Of a stretch of 8,978 bases of DNA, positions 1 to 8,978 are shown in pieces. Under the pieces are notes generated by a model that searched no databases, had not been told where the DNA came from, and saw only the letters and a list, made by a program, of their open reading frames with translations. Source of the stretch: Desulfobulbus sp. (GTDB lineage: Bacteria; Pseudomonadota; Gammaproteobacteria; Burkholderiales; Rhodocyclaceae); NCBI GenBank assembly GCA_009782025.1, contig WQUQ01000308.1, positions 1 through 8,978 of the forward strand. Direction: 5' to 3'. The position numbers and the translations under genes are program-made. How positions within the stretch are numbered: position 1 is the first letter of the stretch; each line of letters starts with the position of its first letter.

Positions 1-214
1 TCATGCTGCGCGAAGTCGCAGTACGCAGAATCCACGAGCCGCATGGATGCTGCGACGTAGCGCAATGACGTAGCGGGAATGTTCAATGCTTAATTGCCGG
101 TTCAATAAAGCCCGGAGCCTCCTCGCCACGAGTTTGGGGCGCCTGCGGCGCCGAAATCACGCCTGGCTCGCTTTTCCCCGGCCTGAAGGCCGGGGCTTCT
201 CGCTTGCACCGTGG
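1..214. repeat. Non-coding region with short repeats and hairpins
   Basis: No convincing gene lies here; reading frames that cross it are antisense or out-of-frame shadows of the transporter gene that follows. It contains two copies of the 8-mer ATGCTGCG (3-10 and 47-54), two copies of GACGTAGCG (54-62 and 67-75), and small inverted repeats such as CTGCG/CGCAG (6-10 and 17-21). A 6 bp perfect stem GGCGCC-TGC-GGCGCC sits at 138-152, and a stronger hairpin at 176-195 is listed separately. This density of small palindromes suggests a dispersed intergenic repeat or a mobile-element end. It could also contain the tail of a gene outside the window. Confidence 0.45.
176..195. repeat. Strong GC-rich hairpin flanked by 7 bp direct repeats
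   Basis: The sequence CCCCGGCC-TGAA-GGCCGGGG forms an 8 bp perfect stem with a 4-base loop (9 bp if T-A closes it). It lies 19 bp past the stop codon of the - strand transporter gene. Read on the - strand it is followed by AAAAG, not a T-run, so it is not a standard intrinsic terminator for that gene, although it could protect the mRNA 3' end. It is flanked by direct repeats CTCGCTT at 167-173 and 199-205. Hairpins of the type GAAGCCCC..TTCAGG..GGGG occur near the ends of IS200/IS605-family elements, so a relic end is one possible reading. No transposase is present. Confidence 0.5.
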
Positions 215-811
215 TTACAGCAGCCGACTCAGCGCATAGGCGGCCAGGAGCAGGAAGAAAACGCCGCTGACGCGGTGAATCCAGCGCAGCGGCAGGCGGT
301 TCAGGAAGCGTCGCCCGGCATAGACGCCGAGCAGCGAGGTCGCGGCCAGGCCCAGGGTGGCGCCGAGCCAGACGGCCGTGGCGGGCGCGGCGCTGCCGAG
401 GCCGGCGACGGCGATTTGTGTCTTGTCGCCGAATTCGGCCAGGAAGATCAGCAGAAAGGTGGTGGCGAAAACGCCGTGGCCGGATTTTTCTTCGATTGCC
501 TCGTCGTCGTTGTCTTCGCGGTAGCGCAGCGCGTTGATGCCGAAGGCGGCGAACAGCGCGGCGACGGCAACCGTGACCGCCCACTCCGGCAGCCAGGCGG
601 CGGCCGCAGCGCCGAACAGCACGGCGAGCAGGTTGAGGATGGCGAAGGCGGCGATGGCGCCGAGCACGACCGGCAAGCCGCGATGGCGGGCGGCCAGGGT
701 CATGCAGACCAGTTGGCTCTTATCGCCGAATTCGGCGAGAGCGATCAACAGAAAGCTGGCGCCGGCCGACGACAGCCAGGCGCCGAGTCCGGCTGTAAGG
801 TATTCGCTCAT
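215..811 (-). CDS. Gdt1/TMEM165 (UPF0016) family cation transporter
   Basis: This encodes a 198-residue inner-membrane protein of the UPF0016 / Gdt1 / TMEM165 family, whose characterised members export Mn2+ or exchange Ca2+/Mn2+ for protons. The family hallmark, E-x-G-D-[KR]-[ST], is present twice: EFGDKSQ at residues 27-33 and EFGDKTQ at 126-132, each in a hydrophobic helix. The two halves are joined by an acidic cytosol-like loop (about 97-110, REDNDDEAIEE). Hydrophobic segments at roughly 15-40, 46-70, 78-95, 115-135, 143-165 and 180-196 fit six helices, and the length is normal for bacterial two-repeat members. The start MSEYLT was chosen because upstream in-frame sequence is antisense to bamE; the ribosome site is weak. 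It is divergent from bamE. Mn2+ efflux is inferred from family; no Mn2+ riboswitch is seen in the short leader. Confidence 0.93.
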   Translation of the reverse strand: MSEYLTAGLGAWLSSAGASFLLIALAEFGDKSQLVCMTLAARHRGLPVVLGAIAAFAILNLLAVLFGAAAAAWLPEWAVTVAVAALFAAFGINALRYREDNDDEAIEEKSGHGVFATTFLLIFLAEFGDKTQIAVAGLGSAAPATAVWLGATLGLAATSLLGVYAGRRFLNRLPLRWIHRVSGVFFLLLAAYALSRLL

Positions 812-854
812 CGGGGTGTTGCCAGCGGGCGCGCCGGCGCGGGCAGGGAATTCG

Positions 855-2205
<1,351 letters not shown>

Positions 2206-2210
2206 AGGCG

Positions 2211-4748
<2,538 letters not shown>

Positions 4749-4755
4749 TTGGCTG

Positions 4756-4783
4756 AACGGGACTGGACAAACAGCGGCCCGTT
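4756..4783 (+). terminator. Imperfect hairpin after the kinase gene
   Basis: AACGGG (4756-4761) and CCCGTT (4778-4783) form a 6 bp stem, and an inner CTG/CAG pairing shortens the loop. It begins 8 bp after the kinase stop codon. No T-run follows directly; the nearest, GTTTT, is about 13 bases later. It may be a weak terminator, an mRNA 3' structure or a leader structure for ppk2. With only 77 bp between the genes, read-through into ppk2 is possible. Confidence 0.3.
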
Positions 4784-4825
4784 GCCGTGAAATACTCGTT
4801 TTGCCACCACCTCCCGGAGACCCGC

Positions 4826-5941
4826 ATGACCGACCGCCGCCAACCCGCCGCCCCGACGCCTGAAAACGCCGCTCCTGCCGCCAATAGCGCATCGCCGCGC
4901 CACCGTCCGGCCAGCCGTGGCGACATCGCGCCGCAGTTGAGCGCCGCCGGCATCGAGGGCTTCACCGTGCAGGCGGCAACCGATGGCGCGCGGGAAACCA
5001 AAATGGGCGCGCTGCAAGATGTCATCGCCGGCCTGCCGGTCGAGGAATCGGTCGCCCTGCTCAAGGGCCTGCTCAAACAGCAACGGCTGGCGGCCGACGC
5101 CCAGACCGCCAACCCGGACGAGGAGCTGGTCAGCGACTGGCGGCGCGGCGGCTATCCGTACAAAAACCTGATGCAGCGGCGCAGCTACGAGCGGCAGAAA
5201 TACCGCTTGCAGGTCGAACTCCTGAAGCTGCAAGCCTGGGTCAAGGAAACCGGGCAAAAGGTGGTGATCCTGTTCGAGGGCCGCGACGCGGCCGGCAAGG
5301 GCGGCACCATCAAGCGCTTCATGGAACACCTGAATCCCCGCGGCGCGCGCGTCGTGGCGCTGGAAAAGCCCTCGGAAACGGAGCGCGGCCAGTGGTATTT
5401 CCAGCGCTACGTGCAGCACCTGCCGACCGACGGCGAGATCGTGCTGTTCGACCGTTCCTGGTACAACCGCGCCGGCGTCGAGCATGTCATGGGCTTTTGC
5501 ACCGCGCAGGAATATGCCGAGTTCGTCCGCCAGGCACCGGAATTCGAGCGCATGCTGGTCAGAAACGGCACGCATCTCATCAAATTCTGGTTCTCGGTCA
5601 GCCAGGAGGAGCAGCGTCGGCGCTTCCGCGAACGCAAGGTGCATCCGCTCAAACAGTGGAAGCTCTCGCCGGTCGACCTGGCCTCGCTCGATAAATGGGA
5701 CGAGTACACCCGCGCCAAGGAAGCGATGTTCTTCCACACCGACACCGCCGACGCGCCGTGGACGGTCATCAAATCCAACTGCAAGAAGCGGGCGCGCCTC
5801 AACGCCATGCGCTACATCCTGCACAAACTGCCGTACAAGAACAAGGACGCCGAGCGCATCGGCAATCTCGACCCGCTGATCGTCGGCCGCGCCAACGTGG
5901 TCTACGAGCGCGGCGAACAACAGGGGTTGGCGATCCTTTAG
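4826..5941 (+). CDS. ppk2: Polyphosphate kinase 2 (PPK2 family)
   Basis: PPK2 enzymes transfer phosphate between inorganic polyphosphate and nucleotides, usually making NTP from NDP in class I members. The 371-residue product has the PPK2 P-loop core: Walker A GRDAAGKGG (152-160, Lys158), the ALEKPSETERGQWYFQRYV segment, Walker B LFDRSWYNRAGVE (207-219, Asp209), and the basic lid RRRFRERKVHPLKQWKLS. Further conserved stretches are KEAMFFHTDT and NCKKRARLNAMR. This pattern resembles class I single-domain proteins that act on diphosphates; the class is inferred from similarity. The first 35 or so residues are Ala/Pro-rich and probably disordered. The ATG at 4826 is preferred over an in-frame GTG at 4787 because GGAGA lies 5 bases before it. 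It stands alone, 77 bp after the kinase, and could supply nucleotide energy from stored polyphosphate. Confidence 0.96.
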   Translation: MTDRRQPAAPTPENAAPAANSASPRHRPASRGDIAPQLSAAGIEGFTVQAATDGARETKMGALQDVIAGLPVEESVALLKGLLKQQRLAADAQTANPDEELVSDWRRGGYPYKNLMQRRSYERQKYRLQVELLKLQAWVKETGQKVVILFEGRDAAGKGGTIKRFMEHLNPRGARVVALEKPSETERGQWYFQRYVQHLPTDGEIVLFDRSWYNRAGVEHVMGFCTAQEYAEFVRQAPEFERMLVRNGTHLIKFWFSVSQEEQRRRFRERKVHPLKQWKLSPVDLASLDKWDEYTRAKEAMFFHTDTADAPWTVIKSNCKKRARLNAMRYILHKLPYKNKDAERIGNLDPLIVGRANVVYERGEQQGLAIL

Positions 5942-5954
5942 GACGCAACAGCGG

Positions 5955-6003
5955 CGCGCCATTTCAGCCGGCGCGACTGGCTTTTCTCTCCTCGCGGGAG
6001 GAG
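5955..6003 (+). terminator. Two weak terminator-like hairpins after ppk2
   Basis: CGCGCC (5955-5960) pairs with GGCGCG (5970-5975) and is followed a few bases later by the pyrimidine stretch CTTTTCTCTCC. A second stem, CTCCTC-GCGG-GAGGAG, lies at 5988-6003 with no T-run after it. The first is the better candidate for ending ppk2 transcription, although its T-tract is offset and interrupted. The second may be a dispersed intergenic palindrome rather than a terminator. Confidence 0.35.
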
Positions 6004-6062
6004 GGGTAACAAGCGGGAATGGCGCCCCTGAAAACATGCCTTGGCAAAGATTGCATGGATAA

Positions 6063-6080
6063 TATTTGCGCTGACAAATA
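6063..6080. promoter_or_regulatory. Inverted repeat TATTTG-N6-CAAATA, putative MarR operator
   Basis: A perfect 6+6 bp inverted repeat with a 6 bp spacer lies 43 bp before the MarR-family start codon, in the only AT-rich stretch of this intergenic region. The overlapping TAATAT (6060-6065) resembles a -10 box; TTGGCA at 6041-6046 resembles a -35 box but the 13 bp spacing is too short, so the exact promoter is uncertain. An 18 bp palindrome overlapping a promoter just before the regulator gene is the usual arrangement for MarR-type autorepression. Binding is inferred from symmetry and position only. Confidence 0.5.
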
Positions 6081-6122
6081 AAATAGCCTTCGCTGTCATC
6101 CCGGACATTTTCCATTTCCCCC

Positions 6123-6671
6123 ATGCCTGTCACTGCATCCACGGCCCTGCGGCGCGTCGCTAAAAGTCGTGCGGCGCGGTCGGTCGAGCCGTTTTTCGAG
6201 GTCAGCGCCTTCCGCCCCGAAACGGGTGTGCTGTGGCTGTTGCGCCGCACGCAAATGGCGATTTTTCAACTCATCGCCGAGGCGACCGAGCTGGGCGGCT
6301 CGACCTTGCCGCAGTGGGTGGCGCTGTACAGGATTCATCGCGGCGAGGCCGATACCGTGGCCGATCTGGCGCGCTGCTGCACGGTGGATGCCGGTTCCAT
6401 GACGCGCCTGCTCGACCGTCTGAGCGAACGTGGGCTGTGCCGCCGCGTGCGTTCGCAAACGGATCGGCGCGTGGTGCACATCGAGTTGACCGCCGCCGGC
6501 GTCGCCGCCGCTGAGCAGATACCGCACGTGCTTTGCCGCGTCTATAACGAGGTGCTGGGCGACTTCACGACAGAAGAGTGGACGCAACTGCGTTCGCTGC
6601 TGGAGCGCGTGGCGGGCAATGCCGAAGGGCTGCTCAGTGGCAAGGCCGCCGGGCAGGACGAGCCATCATGA
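6123..6671 (+). CDS. MarR-family transcriptional regulator of the efflux operon
   Basis: This 182-residue protein has a MarR winged helix-turn-helix. MarR proteins are dimeric repressors released by small aromatic or toxic ligands. Helices for dimer formation lie at about 33-60. The DNA-binding region covers about 77-126: DTVADLARCCTVDAGSMTRL (helix-turn-helix), LLDRLSERGLCRR, then the wing SQTDRRVVHIELTAAG with the typical D-x-R core. The C-terminal helix (about 148-170) completes the dimer domain. The first 20 residues are basic and not part of the fold. No Shine-Dalgarno is visible before the ATG (a pyrimidine-rich TTTCCCCC precedes it), but no better in-frame start exists. Its stop overlaps the next gene's start (ATGA), so it is the first gene of the efflux operon, as emrR is in emrRCAB-type operons. 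It probably represses its own operon via the upstream inverted repeat. Confidence 0.92.
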   Translation: MPVTASTALRRVAKSRAARSVEPFFEVSAFRPETGVLWLLRRTQMAIFQLIAEATELGGSTLPQWVALYRIHRGEADTVADLARCCTVDAGSMTRLLDRLSERGLCRRVRSQTDRRVVHIELTAAGVAAAEQIPHVLCRVYNEVLGDFTTEEWTQLRSLLERVAGNAEGLLSGKAAGQDEPS

Positions 6672-8086
6672 AATCCTGGATGGGCGTTTGTCTCGCCGCG
6701 CTGGCCTTGACCGGCTGCGCCGACATGCTCGGCGTCGCACCGTCGGCGCGCCTGACGGATGCCGGGCAGCTTGGCCTGCCCGCCGCCGACAGCGCCGCGC
6801 TCGGCCCGGCGCAGGATTGGTGGACGGCGCTCGGCGATGCGCAACTCGATGCCCTGGTGGCCGAGGCGCTGGCGCACAATCCGAATTTGCAGGCGGCCGC
6901 CGCCCGCGTCGCCAAGGCGCGCAGCGTCGAGCAAATGGCCACCGCCGCGCGGTATCCGCAGATCAGCGGTGAACTGGATCTGAACCGGCAGAAACTTTCC
7001 AGCGACTACATCTACCCGCCGCCCTTGGGCGGTTCGATACAGGACATGGGTAACCTGCAAATCGGCGGCAGTTGGGAACTCGATTTTTTCGGCAAAAATG
7101 CTGCCGCCATCCGCGCCGCGCTCGGCCGGTCGCGCGCCGCCGAGGCCGAGGCCGACGCCGCCCGCGTGCTGCTGGCGGCCAATGTGGTACGCGCCTATGT
7201 GCAGTGGGCGCGGCTCGACGAGCAGCGGGCGCTGGCCGAGCGCGCGCTGGCACAGCGCCAGCAGATGCTCGCCATCGTCCGCGACCGCGTGCAGGCCGGG
7301 CTGGACACACAACTGGAAGTGCGCCAGAACGAAACCGGCCGCGCCGATTCGCGCACGCAAATCGCCATCATCGACCAGCAGATCGACGCCAGCCGCAATG
7401 CCCTGGCCGCGCTGCTCGGCCAGCCGCGTCTGGCGGACGACGTGCGCGCGCCGCGTCTGGCGCAATTCAAGCCGCTGGCCGTGCCCTCCGAGCTGAACGC
7501 CGACTGGCTGGCGCGCCGGGCCGACATTGCGGCGGCGCGCTGGCGCGTCGAAGCGGCAGCGGCGGAAGTCGACGTGGCGCGCGCCCAGTTTTATCCCAAC
7601 ATCAATCTGGCGGCCTTCGTCGGCTATCAAAGCCTGGGCTTCGGCAACCTGCTCAAGAGCGACAGCTTCCAGTGGGGCGTCGGCCCGGCCATCGGGCTGC
7701 CGATTTTCGAAGGCGGGCGGCTGCGCGCCAATCTGGCCGCCAGCAGCGCCGATGCCGACGCCGCCAGCGCCAGCTACAACGCGACGGTGATCGAGGCTAT
7801 GCGCGAGGTCGCCGATCAATCGCAGGCCGTGCAGGCCACTGCGCGCCAGCAAGCCGAACAGGCGCGGGCGCTGCAAGCCGCCGAAGGCGCTTACGACATC
7901 GCCCACGAGCGCTATACCGCCGGGCTGGGCAATTACCTCACCGTACTGGTCGCCGAAACCGCCGTGCTGGCGCAGCGCCGCCAACAGGCCGATCTGGCGG
8001 CGCAGGCCATTTTCAGCCAGATCGGCGTGGCGCAAGCCATGGGCGGCGGCTGGCGACCGGCCGCGCTGCCGGTGGGGCATCAGTAG
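6668..8086 (+). CDS. Outer-membrane factor lipoprotein (NodT family) of efflux pump
   Basis: This 472-residue protein is a TolC-like outer-membrane channel of the NodT lipoprotein class. The signal peptide ends LALTGC, with Cys17 lipidated and Ala at +2. Two OEP repeats follow, about 55-250 and 275-460. Features of the family include the DWWTALGDAQLDALV opening, ALAHNPNLQAAAARV, a periplasmic coiled-coil hairpin rich in Ala/Gln/Arg in each repeat (about 155-215 and 375-415), SWELDFFGK, GPAIGLPIFEGGRLRA, YTAGLGNYLTVL, and the terminal MGGGW. It would trimerise into a barrel and tunnel that docks on the EmrA-like adaptor. The ATG overlaps the MarR stop (ATGA) and has AGGA 9 bases upstream; a longer in-frame reading would lack the lipobox at the N-terminus. 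The substrate cannot be told from sequence. Confidence 0.95.
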   Translation: MKSWMGVCLAALALTGCADMLGVAPSARLTDAGQLGLPAADSAALGPAQDWWTALGDAQLDALVAEALAHNPNLQAAAARVAKARSVEQMATAARYPQISGELDLNRQKLSSDYIYPPPLGGSIQDMGNLQIGGSWELDFFGKNAAAIRAALGRSRAAEAEADAARVLLAANVVRAYVQWARLDEQRALAERALAQRQQMLAIVRDRVQAGLDTQLEVRQNETGRADSRTQIAIIDQQIDASRNALAALLGQPRLADDVRAPRLAQFKPLAVPSELNADWLARRADIAAARWRVEAAAAEVDVARAQFYPNINLAAFVGYQSLGFGNLLKSDSFQWGVGPAIGLPIFEGGRLRANLAASSADADAASASYNATVIEAMREVADQSQAVQATARQQAEQARALQAAEGAYDIAHERYTAGLGNYLTVLVAETAVLAQRRQQADLAAQAIFSQIGVAQAMGGGWRPAALPVGHQ

Positions 8087-8127
8087 TCAGGTATCACATT
8101 TCAGTTCATCAGGAAGAACGAGGACAT

Positions 8128-8556
8128 ATGCCAAGGCAACGAGTTGTAGTTGTTCCCGATACTGCTTATCTCGTGTTTATTTTGGCCTTGACGGCGGTAT
8201 CTGTAATTTGGGGGGCGTTAAAAGCGAAGGCTTTCATGTATGCCGGTTTTTTTATTGCCCCACTCGCAATTTTCTTTCTCGGAAAAACCACCATCAGCCC
8301 GGTATATATCAAGAGGCAGTCACCTTGGGGAGAACGAACGATTGACTGGGATGAAGTAACAGATATGGAGGTTTTGCCTAATTTTTTCTGGATCGTATTC
8401 AATGGAAAGGACAAGCGACTGGCTATTTTTGGCCCGGCCGTCCTTGAAAAAAAAGATGATTTGCCCTGTTGGTATATCGAAGAAATTGCTGAACAGCGTG
8501 GTATTCCCATAAAACTTAATTTGCTTGCTTTCCTCAAGCGTTCAAAGGGTACATAG
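8128..8556 (+). CDS. Small two-helix membrane protein with PH-like domain, low GC
   Basis: I do not recognise a named family. The 142-residue product has two hydrophobic segments (about 13-30 and 36-52), then a soluble part (53-142) that looks like a small beta-rich PH-like domain: VYIKRQSPWGERTIDWDEVTDM resembles the strand-turn-strand and W-x-x-[IV]-x-x-[MV] pattern of bacterial PH/YdbT-like domains, followed by strands FFWIVF and RLAIFG and a C-terminal helix (about 115-125). It should sit in the inner membrane with the domain probably in the cytoplasm. GAGGA lies 3 bases before the ATG. By hand count it is about 44% GC, far below its neighbours, and uses codons (ATA, TTA, AGG, ACA) rare around it. 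It lies 41 bp after the outer-membrane factor and 4 bp before emrA, so it must be co-transcribed with the pump. Recent acquisition is inferred. Its function is unknown. Confidence 0.85.
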   Translation: MPRQRVVVVPDTAYLVFILALTAVSVIWGALKAKAFMYAGFFIAPLAIFFLGKTTISPVYIKRQSPWGERTIDWDEVTDMEVLPNFFWIVFNGKDKRLAIFGPAVLEKKDDLPCWYIEEIAEQRGIPIKLNLLAFLKRSKGT

Positions 8557-8560
8557 AGTC

Positions 8561-8978
8561 ATGGCGGAATCTCCTGCAACTCCGAACCCGGGCGTACCGG
8601 CTGAAACCAGCGCGGCGTCCGGCATGAACCCCAAGCGCAAGCAGGCGCTGCTCACCGTCGCGACGGTCGTGGCGCTGGCCGGCGTCGGCTGGTTTTTGTA
8701 CGACTGGCTGGTGTTGAGCCATTACGAGGAAACCGACAACGCCTATGTGCAAGGCAACCTGATTCAGATCACTCCGCAAGTCGGCGGTACGGTGACGGCC
8801 ATCTATGCCGACGAAACCGATCCGGTACAGGCCGGCCAGCCGCTGCTGCGGCTCGACCCCGCCGATACCGACGTCGCCCTGGCGCAGGCCGAGGCGGCGC
8901 TCGGGCAGACGGTGCGCCAGGTGCGCACGCTGTACGTCAACAACGATTCGCTGGCGGCGCAGGTCAGGCTGCGCGAGG
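8561..8978 (+). CDS. emrA: EmrA-like membrane-fusion (HlyD family) protein, 5' part
   Basis: Only the first 139 codons are in the window; the gene continues past its end. The product is the periplasmic adaptor linking an inner-membrane MFS drug pump to the outer-membrane factor. A short polar N-terminus with the basic stretch NPKRK precedes one membrane anchor at about 29-50. Then come YEETDNAYVQGN (55-66) and the lipoyl-like half-motif ITPQVGGTVTAIYADETD (70-87), PVQAGQPLLRLDPAD (88-102), and the start of a coiled coil (about 103-139). This closely follows the E. coli EmrA pattern (ETDDAYV-GN, Q-x-x-Q-V-x-G-x-V, V-x-x-G-x-x-L-x-x-LDP). The ATG is 4 bp after the preceding stop, and only a weak AGAG precedes it, so translation may be coupled to the small gene. 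An emrB-type MFS gene is expected downstream. Confidence 0.95.
   Translation, partial: MAESPATPNPGVPAETSAASGMNPKRKQALLTVATVVALAGVGWFLYDWLVLSHYEETDNAYVQGNLIQITPQVGGTVTAIYADETDPVQAGQPLLRLDPADTDVALAQAEAALGQTVRQVRTLYVNNDSLAAQVRLRE

Noticed and set aside
426..736. 14 bp direct repeat TCGCCGAATTCGGC at 426-439 and 723-736, itself containing a palindrome
   Set aside because: Both copies encode the duplicated EFGDK motif of the Gdt1 family, so the repeat reflects the protein's internal duplication rather than a regulatory site.
4787..4825. Upstream GTG start for ppk2 adding 13 residues
   Set aside because: The ATG at 4826 has a good GGAGA ribosome site 5 bases before it; the GTG has none and its extra residues are not family-like.
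6542..8080. 512-codon - strand frame opposite the outer-membrane factor
   Set aside because: It is a mirror of a clear NodT-family gene; the translation is Gly/Arg/Ala/Gln-rich with no domain, typical of a high-GC shadow frame.
7072..8127. Possible long N-terminal extension fusing an upstream frame to the small low-GC gene
   Set aside because: The frame is open upstream, but that part is an Arg/Gly/Ala-rich out-of-frame reading of the outer-membrane factor. The ATG at 8128 has its own ribosome site and starts a sensible membrane protein.

Overview
The window is GC-rich, gene-dense bacterial DNA. It looks like a betaproteobacterial chromosome, probably Rhodocyclales-like. The support is the bamE-dapB gene pair, a BamE mature region of betaproteobacterial type, and compact operons with 2-5 bp gaps or ATGA overlaps. 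The genus-level guess rests on remembered family sequences, not on a search. All genes but the first are on the + strand.

Layout: (1) Bases 1-214 hold no convincing gene, only short direct repeats and GC-rich hairpins that look like a dispersed intergenic repeat or a transposon-end relic. (2) Bases 215-811 (- strand) encode a Gdt1/TMEM165 (UPF0016) cation transporter. It is divergent from (3) a tight + strand cluster: bamE (outer-membrane assembly lipoprotein), dapB (lysine/diaminopimelate pathway) and a large soluble hybrid histidine kinase (PAS-HisKA-HATPase-REC-REC-HPt). (4) After a 77 bp gap comes ppk2, a polyphosphate kinase 2. (5) A 181 bp intergenic region carries weak terminator-like hairpins and a clean inverted repeat that could be a MarR operator. 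(6) Bases 6123-8978 are an efflux operon of EmrRCAB type: a MarR-family regulator, an outer-membrane factor lipoprotein overlapping it by ATGA, a small low-GC membrane gene, and the 5' part of an emrA-like membrane-fusion protein cut by the window end. An MFS pump (emrB) is expected just beyond.

Working together: the efflux genes would form a tripartite pump across both membranes, with the MarR protein as local repressor. bamE and dapB are housekeeping genes. The kinase lacks its own DNA-binding output and must signal through its HPt domain to a regulator encoded elsewhere. The most unusual item is the gene at 8128-8556: about 44% GC by hand count in a roughly 65-70% GC neighbourhood, encoding two membrane helices plus what looks like a PH-like domain, placed between the outer-membrane factor and the adaptor of the pump. 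Otherwise the window is mostly ordinary, and no clear multi-gene novel system is visible.
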